A DNA stretch of 64,000 nt. It comes from Oscillospiraceae bacterium. GTDB lineage: Bacteria; Bacillota; Clostridia; Oscillospirales; Oscillospiraceae. Under the pieces are notes generated by a model. It saw only the letters and a list, made by a program, of their open reading frames with translations. It had not been told where the DNA came from and did not search any database. The stretch is taken from the NCBI GenBank assembly GCA_015068235.1, contig SVKY01000004.1, positions 1 through 64,000 of the forward strand. Direction: 5' to 3'. Positions 10,904 to 21,085 of the stretch are shown piece by piece (within the stretch, counting starts at the first letter, position 1; the number at the start of each line of letters is the position of its first letter). The translations under genes were made by a program, and so were the position numbers.

Positions 10904-13900
10904 ATGAAACGCTTATTCACAGGATCGCTCTCAATAATGCTGATTCTCTCTATGATCGTCACATTATTCGCAGGCAGTTTCACGGCTTCTGCCGCTGAAA
11001 CCTCCAACTGGGGCACTCGCCACGAGGTCTGCACAGAGCTGTCTACGCAAGCAGAAGATTACTACACCGGCTCCTACGCTTACGATTCCCTTTCATCTAA
11101 GACAGGCAGCTCCCTGATGTCCTCTCTGCGCACTCTCACCACAAACACCCATAGCAAAAACACCAGTTACGAAAACTGCAAGGATTACGCCTATCGTTCC
11201 GATTGCCAGAACAGCGACGGTACCGTTGTCCTGCTTTACACAAGCTATGTTGCAGCACAGAGTGACTTTTCCGCCAACGCTCCCGGTTGGAACCGCGAAC
11301 ACGTTTGGCCCAAGAGCTTAGGCGGCTACGAGACCAGTGGTCCCGGCGCAGATATGCACCACATTCGCCCCGACGATGTCACGACCAACTCTAAGCGTGG
11401 CAACAAGCTTTTCGGTGAAGTCAGCAGTGGCTCCGAAGCTACCGGTTCCTCCCTTGTCGGGGGTATGTCAGGTGGTACCTATAGCAGCAGTTATTTCGAA
11501 CCGCACGACGATACCAAGGGCGACGTTGCTCGTATCTGCCTGTACATGCATGTCCGTTACGGCGGCTCGAGCAGCTATAACTGCGATGATATCACCAACG
11601 TTTTCTCTGACGTCGATACCTTGCTCGCATGGAACGCTCTCGATCCCGTTGACACTTGGGAAATGGGAAGGAATGACGTTGTTGAAGGCATTCAGGGCAA
11701 CCGTAATCCCTTCATCGACTTCCCCGAGCTGGCTTGGCTTCTGTTCAGTCAGGACATCCCCTCTGACCTGACCACTCCGTCCGGTGGCTCCATTCCTGCT
11801 TATAACATCACCGCTACTACGAACAATTCTTCCTACGGCAGCGTTTCTTTGACCGGCAAGAAGATCACCGCAACTCCGAATTACGGATACTATGTTGCAG
11901 GCTATACCCTACTCGGCGGCAGCGCTACCGTCACGCAGGAAGGCAATATTTTCACCGTCAACCCGACCTCGGATTGCACAATCCGCATCAACTTTGCGCA
12001 AAAGACCTCCGCAACCGTCACCTTTATGCAAAACGGTGCTGTAGCTACCACACAGAGCGGTTACAGCGAGGATGTCATCACTCTTCCCTCTTACACAGGA
12101 ACACTTCCCGAGGGCTATGCCTTTGTTGGTTGGGTCAAGAACACCTTGTCCGAAACGACAACTCAGCCTGCTACCATCTATTATGCCGGCAGCAGTTACC
12201 CGTTGACCTCTTCCGAAACGCTCTATGCGCTCTATTCCCGTAACGATGCCAACGGCAGCGGTACCACAGGCGAATATAACCTCTTCAGCGGCGCTTTAGA
12301 AGAAGGCGATTATGTCATTTCTTACAGCGATGGCGCCATGCTCGCCTCTGATTCTGACGAAAACAACCGTATCGACTATGAAGAGATCACCGTTACGAAT
12401 GATACCGTAACCGATCCAGCCGCAGGCTTGATTTGGCACATTGCCCCGACCGCTGATGGCTACTACACCATCTATAACGCCGCCAACGGTGTTTACGTAG
12501 CAGGCACTGGCGTAAAGAATAACGCCGGCTTGATCGATTCCATCACCGATTATGCAAAGTGGACCGTTACCGGCACCTCACTGTATGAATTTGTCAACCT
12601 CGGCAATAGCAATAAGGGTGTCAATGCAAATCTGCGTAGAAACGGCAGCTTTGGCTTCGCTTGCTACTCCACATCTACCGGCACCGCACTGACTCTCTAT
12701 CAAGGTGTCAGCGGCACGATTTATTACACCACCTCCGCAACTATTTGTTCCCACAGCAATACCGAGAACGTAGCTGCAGTTGCGGCAACCTGCACCTCCA
12801 TCGGTTACACCGCAGGTGTTTATTGCAACGATTGCGGCAATTACATCTCCGGTCACGTTGAGATCGCAATGCTTGATCACACCTATGGTGATTGGAGCTC
12901 TGATAACAACGGTACGCATAGCAAATCCTGCGCCTGCGGTGATACCGTCACCGAAGATTGTGACTACTTCACCACCGTTACCGCTCCGACAGCAACACAG
13001 CAGGGCTATACTACATATCTTTGCAGCATTTGCGACTACAGCTACAAGGCTGATTACACACCTGCTTTAGGCTATCCTGTAACGATCAGCTTTAGCGTTC
13101 CTGCCGGTGTCACCACACCGACTTCTCAGAGCGCATATGTTGATGATACGATCACGCTTCCCACTCCGAGCGGCACGCCGAGCGCTGATGCTCATGAATA
13201 TGCATTCGTCGGCTGGGTCGAAGCAGCCCAAAACGCAGCAACTGAAAAGCCCACCGTCTACACAGCGGGCAGCAGCTATACCGTTACCGGTGGTAAGACG
13301 CTTTACGCACTCTATGCTTATGGCGTAAGCGATGGCGACACCTCCGTATCCGGGGCTTTTGAGCTTTTGACAAGCACCCCCGAGTCCTGGGAGGGTGAAT
13401 ATGTTCTTGCCAGCGCTGATGCTGCATATGTCTTCCTGGCAGACGGCACAACCCCGAACACTGCCAGTGCAGCAAAGGAATTGGCAGGAACAGGTATCAC
13501 GCTCAATGGCACTACCATGAGCAATGTTTCCGATTCCTACATCATTATCATCGAAGCAGTTGGCGACTACTATTCCATGCGCTTGAAGGGCGCGGAAGAA
13601 ACACTCTACCTGAAGACCACCAATTCCAACTCCGGCTTTAATACCGCCACTTCCACCTCAAGCGACACTGCACTTTGGACTTTGGCGATCGATAGCAACG
13701 GTGCCGCGGTGATCTCCAACGCATATTACACCTCAAGAGATATTCGCTTCAATTCAAGCAGCTGCCAGTTCCGTACCTATACCAGCGGACAGCAGGATGT
13801 TTATCTCTACGCCGGTGGCGCTAACGCAGTTACAACCTACTATACCACCGTTTTAGAAAACGCCTCCGCATGCACTCACGCCAATACAAGCGTGAATACC

Positions 13901-15196
13901 GTAAACGCCACATGCACAGCAAGTGGCAGCGTAACTACCATCTGCACTTCCTGTGGCGAGATCTTAGGCTCGAACATTATTCCTGCAACCGGACATGATT
14001 ACAGCTCTGTTGTCACCGCTCCGACCTGTGAGACAGCAGGCTTCACTACTTACACTTGCACATCTTGCTCCGTCAGCTATACCGCAAATGAAACCGCAGC
14101 AACCGGTCACAGCTATGTTTATACCAATCATGGTGATAAGCACACAGTTTCCTGCGAAAACTGTAGCTATAGCGCAAGCGAAAGCCATAATTACACCAAT
14201 GGCACATGTATCTGCGGCGCAACTGAGTCTACCGAGCCTGCGTATAAGCCCGATGCAAACCTGAATTTCACGATGAGCATTGCTGTAGGTGCGGAAATGA
14301 CCGTCACCTACAACATCATGGGCGCTGCTGTCAACTCCTACACCGACTTCTATCTGGAGGTTAAGAAGGACGTTGCAGGTGGCGATCCTGCCACCACGAT
14401 CTACGGCATCACCGGAGACCGCGATCCGATGACTGCTAAGGTCAATCCCGCAACGGGCGAAGCACTCATGTACCAAGTCACTTACAAGGGCATTAATGCA
14501 AAAGAAATGGGCGACAACTTCTCCACCACCCTCTATGCAGTGGCAGAAGACGGCACCATTTACTACGGCACTACCGTTGTGAACTCCATCAAGAGCTTCT
14601 TAATCGGTAAGATCAATGCTTCAACTTCGAGTGCAGAGCTCAAGACCATGGCGGTCGATATGCTCAAGTACGGTGCAGCTGCTCAGGTTAGACTTGGTTA
14701 CAACACTGAAAATTTGGTGACCGCAGACCTGACCGAAGAACAGCTTTCCTACGCAACACAGGAGATTCCCGAGGCTGTGAACAGCGCAGCTTCCACAGGT
14801 GATGGCGCAAGCGTAAATACCAACATTACAGTCACCTCCAGAGTTCAGTTGAATCTGTCTTGCGTCTACACCACCGCAACTGACCCGAATGCAATCAAGT
14901 GCATTATCACAGACAGCGAAGGCAAAGTTCTTGCGGAGATTGTAGCAGCGAACAAGGGGAATATCATGTTCTCTGCGATCTATGAGAATGTCGGCGCAAA
15001 GCAGATGCGTGACGTGATCAACGCAACCTTCTATGAAGGCGAATCCGCAATTTCCAAAACCATTTCCTGGAGCGTGGAAAGCTACGTCGCCCAAGTTAGA
15101 GCAAAGACCAACGTCACTGAAGACGAGCTGAATATGGTCAACGCCATGCTTGTTTACGGTGATGCAGTCGCTGCTTACATGTCAACATTAAGCTAA
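10904..15196 (+). CDS. Secreted endonuclease I (EndA/NucM type) giant multidomain protein, paralogue 2
   Basis: The start at ATG 10904 follows GGAG by 9 nt; a TTG 42 nt upstream is in frame but would place the SD inside the gene. The product has 1430 aa with a signal peptide (MKRLFTG...ASAAE). The nuclease domain (about 45-310) has NREHVWPKS near 130, ADMHHIRP near 149 and a KGDVARICLYMHVRYG segment, matching endonuclease I enzymes. One InlB-type repeat (about 296-365), WVKN/WVEA-type repeats, two beta-rich domains (about 453-608 and 815-985), H...C...CxxC modules and the shared C-terminal region (about 1113-1430) follow. It is shorter than its divergent partner because it has fewer InlB repeats. 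Likely role: a second secreted or surface DNase. No cell-wall sorting motif is visible. Confidence 0.93.
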   Translation: MKRLFTGSLSIMLILSMIVTLFAGSFTASAAETSNWGTRHEVCTELSTQAEDYYTGSYAYDSLSSKTGSSLMSSLRTLTTNTHSKNTSYENCKDYAYRSDCQNSDGTVVLLYTSYVAAQSDFSANAPGWNREHVWPKSLGGYETSGPGADMHHIRPDDVTTNSKRGNKLFGEVSSGSEATGSSLVGGMSGGTYSSSYFEPHDDTKGDVARICLYMHVRYGGSSSYNCDDITNVFSDVDTLLAWNALDPVDTWEMGRNDVVEGIQGNRNPFIDFPELAWLLFSQDIPSDLTTPSGGSIPAYNITATTNNSSYGSVSLTGKKITATPNYGYYVAGYTLLGGSATVTQEGNIFTVNPTSDCTIRINFAQKTSATVTFMQNGAVATTQSGYSEDVITLPSYTGTLPEGYAFVGWVKNTLSETTTQPATIYYAGSSYPLTSSETLYALYSRNDANGSGTTGEYNLFSGALEEGDYVISYSDGAMLASDSDENNRIDYEEITVTNDTVTDPAAGLIWHIAPTADGYYTIYNAANGVYVAGTGVKNNAGLIDSITDYAKWTVTGTSLYEFVNLGNSNKGVNANLRRNGSFGFACYSTSTGTALTLYQGVSGTIYYTTSATICSHSNTENVAAVAATCTSIGYTAGVYCNDCGNYISGHVEIAMLDHTYGDWSSDNNGTHSKSCACGDTVTEDCDYFTTVTAPTATQQGYTTYLCSICDYSYKADYTPALGYPVTISFSVPAGVTTPTSQSAYVDDTITLPTPSGTPSADAHEYAFVGWVEAAQNAATEKPTVYTAGSSYTVTGGKTLYALYAYGVSDGDTSVSGAFELLTSTPESWEGEYVLASADAAYVFLADGTTPNTASAAKELAGTGITLNGTTMSNVSDSYIIIIEAVGDYYSMRLKGAEETLYLKTTNSNSGFNTATSTSSDTALWTLAIDSNGAAVISNAYYTSRDIRFNSSSCQFRTYTSGQQDVYLYAGGANAVTTYYTTVLENASACTHANTSVNTVNATCTASGSVTTICTSCGEILGSNIIPATGHDYSSVVTAPTCETAGFTTYTCTSCSVSYTANETAATGHSYVYTNHGDKHTVSCENCSYSASESHNYTNGTCICGATESTEPAYKPDANLNFTMSIAVGAEMTVTYNIMGAAVNSYTDFYLEVKKDVAGGDPATTIYGITGDRDPMTAKVNPATGEALMYQVTYKGINAKEMGDNFSTTLYAVAEDGTIYYGTTVVNSIKSFLIGKINASTSSAELKTMAVDMLKYGAAAQVRLGYNTENLVTADLTEEQLSYATQEIPEAVNSAASTGDGASVNTNITVTSRVQLNLSCVYTTATDPNAIKCIITDSEGKVLAEIVAANKGNIMFSAIYENVGAKQMRDVINATFYEGESAISKTISWSVESYVAQVRAKTNVTEDELNMVNAMLVYGDAVAAYMSTLS

Positions 15197-15222
15197 AAAA
15201 ACAACTGTATAAATCCACAAAT

Positions 15223-15252
15223 GCAGAGTGAAGTCGTTTGACTTCACTCTGT
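15223..15252 (+). terminator. Rho-independent terminator after nuclease paralogue 2
   Basis: An 11-13 bp hairpin (AGAGTGAAGTC / GACTTCACTCT, loop GTTT) ends in a T-rich stretch, 27 nt after the stop codon. Confidence 0.75.
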
Positions 15253-15319
15253 TTCGTTATTCGTTTAGCGATTGTTCGTAGAATTCACTAAATAATTGAA
15301 GAAATAACGGAAATAAGCA

Positions 15320-15348
15320 TTGACTTTTCGAGCACATTATACTAAAAT
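15320..15348 (+). promoter_or_regulatory. Sigma-A-type promoter of the His/Cys-array protein
   Basis: TTGACT (15320-15325), 17-bp spacer, TAAAAT (15343-15348). It predicts a 5' leader of about 85 nt before the ATG at 15443. Confidence 0.65.
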
Positions 15349-15442
15349 ATAACTGTATATCTATACGCAATTTTACATACTATTTGTCACAACAGCTTAC
15401 CATAAGCTTGTGAAATATATTTTATTAAGAAGGAGAGTTTTT

Positions 15443-18400
15443 ATGAAACTAAGCAATTTCATGCGCCGCAGTCTTGCTATGCTTGTACTGTTGGCGACCC
15501 TGCTGGCTCTTGTGCCGAATGTCTTTGCTACCGAAGACGACAACGGCATTCCCAAGGAACTTCAGGGCAAGGATTTGATCGCTGAGCTTGATGAGAACGG
15601 CGATCTTGTTTACACCGAAGCAGACGAGGCTACGAAGGCTGCCATGCGTGCTTCGAGCTTTAACGTTCAGGCAACGCAGGACTTCTCTAAGAAGGCAAGA
15701 GTCGCATTCTTTATCGACCCGAGCAAGTCGGAGAACAGCTCTCACCTTGCCTTCACGATCAGCAATACCAACATTGATAATCTGACCGCTCGCGGTGTTA
15801 CCGACTTCTTTGTCATGACCAAGACGAAGGCAGGTACCTTCAGCGTTACCAACCTGAAGAACGTCATCTCTCACGCTGGTTCTGCGGCAAATGTCTATGC
15901 GTGGATGCACTGCGCCCGTGATGATGCTTACCTTGCGAGCACAAAAGCTGCTGCACAGTATCACTACCGTGTTGGTCAAAACAATATTCAAAACGGCGGT
16001 GATACTGGCATAACGGGCTTTGTTGACCTTGCTTATTCCGCCTACATCACCAAGATGCAGGGACATATTGACAGCGTTGAAGCCTGCTCCGGTGTGGACG
16101 GCGTTTTACTGGATTCCGTTTCGTTCGGCTCTGCCTATATGGGCTGGGGCTCTGCCGCCCAGTCATATATGGGTAAGACCGTTTGGAATGCGGTCATTCC
16201 CCATTTGGTCAGAACCGCCAATACGGATGGCGGTGCAAACTGGTACTATAAGGCAAACACCAGTGGCTACTATGTCTATAATGCAAGCAGCGGCACGCAG
16301 CCCGGTAGCTCCGTATCAAAGCTTGCAGATTACCTTAACTCCAATGATAGCAACGCTGCGAAGTGCCGTGCTTACCGTAATAGCGTTATTACAAACTTTA
16401 TTAGCAAAATGCGCTCCTCTTTGGCAAGCAATCTTTATCTTGGTGTCGCCATTGAATCTTCCTGGGAAAATACCTATGCGCAAAAGGGCATCACCGGTCA
16501 GGATCCCAGCAATTTCAAGAGCCAAGTCACCAAGGGTTTCTGCGTTGCAAAGACCTTTTTCGATACAATTGGGGTTTATACTAATTACGATTACCCCCTT
16601 ACTACCGCTAAGGCAGTCGCCAAGCTGGGTTGTAATGTCTTCATCGGCATTGACGGCTATTGGACCAATAACTCCTTAGACTACATTTGGTATGATCCGC
16701 TTTACTATCAGTCCTACAACATCTATAACGCACGTTTTGCTGTCAACGGTGATCTGAGCTATGGTGGCGATATCCTTGGTGCCGCAGTCTATACCGCCGG
16801 TAATATGGGCATGATGAAGATCACTGTCAGCGCTATCTCCTCCACCCCCGATGTTACGGTCGACTTCGTCAATCCGAATATCAAAACCTATGGCATGCTT
16901 TCTTACTTCCACAAGTATAATGACACCGATGCTAGTTATAACTTCACCAAGGCAGGAATCACTTCTGGCTCTCGTACGCAATACGGTGGTTCCATGGAAT
17001 ACTTTGCCAGCACCACTTCCAGCATCGGTTATATCGGCACATGGACGAGTTACACCAATTCAACCATTGCAGCATTCGGCACCGGTAACTTCAAAGCTCC
17101 TGTCAAGAACTTAAATGTTACATACGACACTCTTCCGTTTGCACGATTTGGACTTTATGACAGCACCATTGCAAGTGCAGACGACTATGAGTACACCGAC
17201 ATCATTCCGATGTATCCGCACTGGGTCATCGGCAACCACACCAGCTGCTCCTTCACCGAAACAGTTAAGGTCACTGCCGACTGCACAAACGATGGCTACT
17301 CCATCATGAAGTGCGGCACCTGTGGCTATGACTATATCAAGGTCACCTCCAATGGCGGTCACTCTTACGGCGACGCTGTAGTAACAAACCCCACCTGTAC
17401 TGTCGCAGGCTCTAAGGCTTACACCTGCTCGCTTTGCGGCGATGTAAAAACCGAAACCATCGCAGCAACCGGTCATACTGCTGTTACTGATGCAGCTGTT
17501 GCAGCGACCTGCACCGCTACCGGCTTGACCGAAGGCAGCCATTGCTCTGTTTGCAATACTGTCCTCACCGCACAGGAAACTGTCGCAATGCTCCCTCATA
17601 CTGAGGTCGAGACTCCCTATGTTGCACCCACCTGCTCCAGCTCCGGCGCTACCGGCGGTACCGTTTGCTCCGTCTGTAACACCGTCATTGTTGCTGATGT
17701 TGTTATTCCCCCACTTGATCATACGCCTGTTACCGATGAGGCTATCGCCCCCTCCTGCGATGAAAGCGGTTTGACCGAAGGCAGCCATTGCGGCGTTTGT
17801 AATGCAGTGATCGTGGCGCAGCAAGTAGTCGATGCACTTGGTCACGACTATGAAGCTGTAGTTACACCTCCAACCTGCGAAACCGATGGCTATACTACCT
17901 ATACCTGTACTCAGTGTTCAGATTCCTATATCGATGACGAGATCGCAAGCTTCGGTCACGATTACATCGCTGTAGTTACTGAACCGACCTGCCAGACCGG
18001 TGGTTACACCACTTACACCTGCTGTGAATGCACTCACAGCTACACAAGTGACTACACCGATGCCTATGATCATGACTATGTCGCTACGGTCACCGACCCG
18101 ACCTGTACCGAAGACGGCTACACCACCTATTCCTGCACCATGTGTGATGAGAGCTTCCAAGCCGATGTCGTATCCGCTTACGGTCATGACTACATGGCAA
18201 CCGTAGTTGCTCCGACCTGCACGGAACAGGGCTATACACGTTATACCTGCGAATGCGGCGACACCTATGATGCAGACTATGTTCCCACTTTAGAGCATGA
18301 CTATGTTTATGACGAGGATGGCGAAGGTCACAGCATCACTTGCTCCGCTTGTGATTATTCCAATTGGGAAGATCATGATGTTGTTGACGGAACCTGCACA

Positions 18401-20989
18401 CTTTGCGGTGCTCAGATTTGCGACCACTCCGAGACTGCTGTTACGGTTGATGTGGAAGCAACCTGTACGGAAGATGGTTCTCAGCATACCTATTGTACCC
18501 TCTGCGATATGACTCTCTCCACCGAAACCATCCCTGCAACCGGTCACGATGTCAGCTTCATTACCGCAAAGAGCGCAACCTGCACCGAAGAGGGCAACCG
18601 TGATTATTGGCTGTGCGCAAATTGTGGCAGCTATTTCGCTGACGAGGCATGCGAGTATGCACTCCCCTCTTCCTTTGTTTTCATTGCCCCGACTGGACAT
18701 AATTATGCTTCCACTGTCATCGATCCTACCTGCGATACCGTTGGCTGCACAAGCTATACCTGCTCTGTCTGCGGTGACAACTACACCACCGATGAGATCC
18801 CCGCACTTGGTCATGACTACGCTGCTGTCATAACCGATCCGACCTGTACCGAAGTCGGCTACACCACCTACACCTGCACCGTTTGCAGCGACACCTACAC
18901 CGATGATGAGGTTGCTGCACTTGGTCATGACTATGATGCCGTTGTAACTGCTCCGACCTGTACGGAAGTTGGCTACACCACCTACACTTGCAGTGTTTGC
19001 AGCGACACCTACACCGGTGATGAGGTTGCTGCCCTTGGACACGACTACGCATCCGTTGTAACCGCTCCGACCTGCACCGAAAACGGCTACACCACCTACA
19101 CCTGCACCGTTTGCAGCGACACCTATACCGATGACACCGTTGAAGCTACGGGTCATAGCTACTGCTACGATGATAATGGCGAAAACCATATCGTCACCTG
19201 TGAAAATTGCGACTATAATCAGACCGAAGATCATGTTCCCGAGGGCTTCTACTGTGTACATTGCAACGCTTTCCTGTGTGATCATCCCAAGCCAATAACT
19301 GTCATCGACAAGGAAGCTACCTGCACCGAGGAAGGCGCAATGCATAAGCATTGCATCGATTGTGAGCAAGACTATGATTATGAAGTCGTTCCTGCAACCG
19401 GTCATTGCATTGAATTTGTTGCCGCCAAGAGTGCAACCTGTACCGAAGATGGCAACGTAGATTACTGGCACTGTGAATATTGCGATACCTACTTCGCAGA
19501 TGAAGACTGCAAGTACGATATCCCCTATTCTTTCGTCCGCATCGCAGCTAGTGGACATAACTACACATCCTCTGTTATCAATCCGACCTGCGATACCGCC
19601 GGTTACACGAGCTATATCTGCTCTAACTGCGATGACAGCTATACTGACAACGAAGTACCTGCGCTGGGTCACGATTACACCGCTGAGGTAACCGCACCGA
19701 CCTGTGATGCAGATGGCTATACCACTTACACCTGCTCCGTCTGCGGTGACAGCTATACTGACGACGAAGTAACTGCACTCGGCCATGATTACACCAGCGA
19801 AGTGACTGCACCGACCTGTGATGCAGATGGCTATACCACTTACACCTGCTCCGTCTGCGGTGACAGCTATACTGCTGATGAAGTTGCAGCTCTTGGTCAT
19901 ACCTATGTCTACACTGACAATGAGAGCAATCACACTGTAACATGTGAGAACTGTGATTACAATGCAGAAGAAAACCATACTTACGACGAGAACAATACTT
20001 GCATCTGTGGTTTCACTCCTCCCGTTAATCCTTTCGCACCTGAGTATAACGAGAATCTGAATTTCACGATGAGTATTTCTGCCGGCGCAGAGATGACTGT
20101 TACCTATAGCATCATGGGCATTACTGTCAACTCCTACACCGACTTCTATCTGGAAGTAAAGAAGGACGTTGCAGGCGGCGATCCCGTCACCACCGTCTAT
20201 GGCATCACCGAAGACCGTGAGCAGATGACCGCCAAGGTCAATCCCTCAACGGGCGAAGCTTTGATGTATCAGGTCACCTACAAGGGCATCAATGCAAAGG
20301 AGATGGGCGACAACTTCTCAACGACTCTCTATGCAGTTGACGCTGAAGGCACCGTTTACTGCGGCGATACCAGCGTCAAGTCCATCAAGAGCTACCTGCT
20401 TGAGAAAGCCGATGCAGAAGCTTCCATCCCCGAGCTCAAGACCATGGCAATCGACATGCTGAAGTACGGCGCAGCCGCACAGGTTCGTCTGGGCTATAAC
20501 ACCGAGAACCTTGTGACCGCTGACCTGACCGAAGAACAGCTGTCTTACGCAACGCAGACGACCCCCGAGGCTGTCAACTATGCAGCAACAAGCGGTACCG
20601 GTGCATCCGTGAACACCAACATCACGGTTACCTCCAGAGTACAGCTGAATCTGTCCTGCATCTATACTACCGCAACCGATCCGAATGCTGTCAAGTGTGT
20701 TATCACCGACAGTGAGGGCAATGTTTTGGCAGAGATCGCAGCCACCAACAAGAGTGGTATCATGTTCTCCGCCATCTATGAAGATGTCGGCGCAAAGCAG
20801 ATGCGTGATGTCATCAATGCCACCTTCTATGAAGGCGAGACCGCAATCTCCCAGACCGTTTCCTGGAGCGTTGAGAGCTATGTTGCTCAGGTTCTTGCAA
20901 AGGACAACGCAACGGAAGACGAGATCAACATGGTCAACGCCATGCTGACCTACGGCGATGCTGTTGCAGCTTACATGGAAGCAAAATAA
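15443..20989 (+). CDS. Secreted putative TIM-barrel glycosidase with a 23-module His/Cys repeat array
   Basis: ATG 15443 follows AAGGAG by 9 nt. The product has 1848 aa with a signal peptide ending VFAT. Residues about 60-590 resemble putative GH10-like/DUF4015-type TIM-barrel glycosidases: strand-like blocks RVAFFIDPS, NVYAWMHCA and GVDGVLLDSVSFG. This family call is moderate at best. Residues about 598-1528 are 23 tandem modules of ~38 residues, each starting H(D/S/N)Y and carrying C-x10-C-x2-C. Three of them are a longer variant H..H...CxxC...H...CxC(G). Residues about 1533-1848 are the shared C-terminal tandem region. The array could be a metal-bound stalk that projects the enzyme from the cell; that is inference. 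The last modules are almost identical at DNA level, indicating recent duplication. Confidence 0.88.
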   Translation: MKLSNFMRRSLAMLVLLATLLALVPNVFATEDDNGIPKELQGKDLIAELDENGDLVYTEADEATKAAMRASSFNVQATQDFSKKARVAFFIDPSKSENSSHLAFTISNTNIDNLTARGVTDFFVMTKTKAGTFSVTNLKNVISHAGSAANVYAWMHCARDDAYLASTKAAAQYHYRVGQNNIQNGGDTGITGFVDLAYSAYITKMQGHIDSVEACSGVDGVLLDSVSFGSAYMGWGSAAQSYMGKTVWNAVIPHLVRTANTDGGANWYYKANTSGYYVYNASSGTQPGSSVSKLADYLNSNDSNAAKCRAYRNSVITNFISKMRSSLASNLYLGVAIESSWENTYAQKGITGQDPSNFKSQVTKGFCVAKTFFDTIGVYTNYDYPLTTAKAVAKLGCNVFIGIDGYWTNNSLDYIWYDPLYYQSYNIYNARFAVNGDLSYGGDILGAAVYTAGNMGMMKITVSAISSTPDVTVDFVNPNIKTYGMLSYFHKYNDTDASYNFTKAGITSGSRTQYGGSMEYFASTTSSIGYIGTWTSYTNSTIAAFGTGNFKAPVKNLNVTYDTLPFARFGLYDSTIASADDYEYTDIIPMYPHWVIGNHTSCSFTETVKVTADCTNDGYSIMKCGTCGYDYIKVTSNGGHSYGDAVVTNPTCTVAGSKAYTCSLCGDVKTETIAATGHTAVTDAAVAATCTATGLTEGSHCSVCNTVLTAQETVAMLPHTEVETPYVAPTCSSSGATGGTVCSVCNTVIVADVVIPPLDHTPVTDEAIAPSCDESGLTEGSHCGVCNAVIVAQQVVDALGHDYEAVVTPPTCETDGYTTYTCTQCSDSYIDDEIASFGHDYIAVVTEPTCQTGGYTTYTCCECTHSYTSDYTDAYDHDYVATVTDPTCTEDGYTTYSCTMCDESFQADVVSAYGHDYMATVVAPTCTEQGYTRYTCECGDTYDADYVPTLEHDYVYDEDGEGHSITCSACDYSNWEDHDVVDGTCTLCGAQICDHSETAVTVDVEATCTEDGSQHTYCTLCDMTLSTETIPATGHDVSFITAKSATCTEEGNRDYWLCANCGSYFADEACEYALPSSFVFIAPTGHNYASTVIDPTCDTVGCTSYTCSVCGDNYTTDEIPALGHDYAAVITDPTCTEVGYTTYTCTVCSDTYTDDEVAALGHDYDAVVTAPTCTEVGYTTYTCSVCSDTYTGDEVAALGHDYASVVTAPTCTENGYTTYTCTVCSDTYTDDTVEATGHSYCYDDNGENHIVTCENCDYNQTEDHVPEGFYCVHCNAFLCDHPKPITVIDKEATCTEEGAMHKHCIDCEQDYDYEVVPATGHCIEFVAAKSATCTEDGNVDYWHCEYCDTYFADEDCKYDIPYSFVRIAASGHNYTSSVINPTCDTAGYTSYICSNCDDSYTDNEVPALGHDYTAEVTAPTCDADGYTTYTCSVCGDSYTDDEVTALGHDYTSEVTAPTCDADGYTTYTCSVCGDSYTADEVAALGHTYVYTDNESNHTVTCENCDYNAEENHTYDENNTCICGFTPPVNPFAPEYNENLNFTMSISAGAEMTVTYSIMGITVNSYTDFYLEVKKDVAGGDPVTTVYGITEDREQMTAKVNPSTGEALMYQVTYKGINAKEMGDNFSTTLYAVDAEGTVYCGDTSVKSIKSYLLEKADAEASIPELKTMAIDMLKYGAAAQVRLGYNTENLVTADLTEEQLSYATQTTPEAVNYAATSGTGASVNTNITVTSRVQLNLSCIYTTATDPNAVKCVITDSEGNVLAEIAATNKSGIMFSAIYEDVGAKQMRDVINATFYEGETAISQTVSWSVESYVAQVLAKDNATEDEINMVNAMLTYGDAVAAYMEAK

Positions 20990-21028
20990 ATCAAATCTCT
21001 TACGCAAAACTTTAACAAACAAATAGCA

Positions 21029-21072
21029 AAAATCAATCAGCCGGGCTCGAATGAGCTCGGCTGATTGATTTT
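21029..21072 (+). terminator. Strong rho-independent terminator after the His/Cys-array gene
   Basis: 20-nt arms (21029-21048 and 21053-21072) pair with a single G-T wobble around a 4-nt loop. This ends the plus-strand gene 40 nt after its stop. The rest of the 318-bp gap to the next gene is the hairpin-chain element. Confidence 0.8.
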
Positions 21073-21085
21073 CAAATTCTGATTT

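Noticed and set aside
18290..19978. 562-aa minus-strand frame opposite the His/Cys array
   Set aside because: Its regular repeats are simply the antisense of the array; there is no start signal and the sense frame is a secreted protein with matching domain logic.
17236..20030. Regular repeats considered as a CRISPR array
   Set aside because: They are coding, in frame, and degenerate at third positions, with no constant-length unique spacers.
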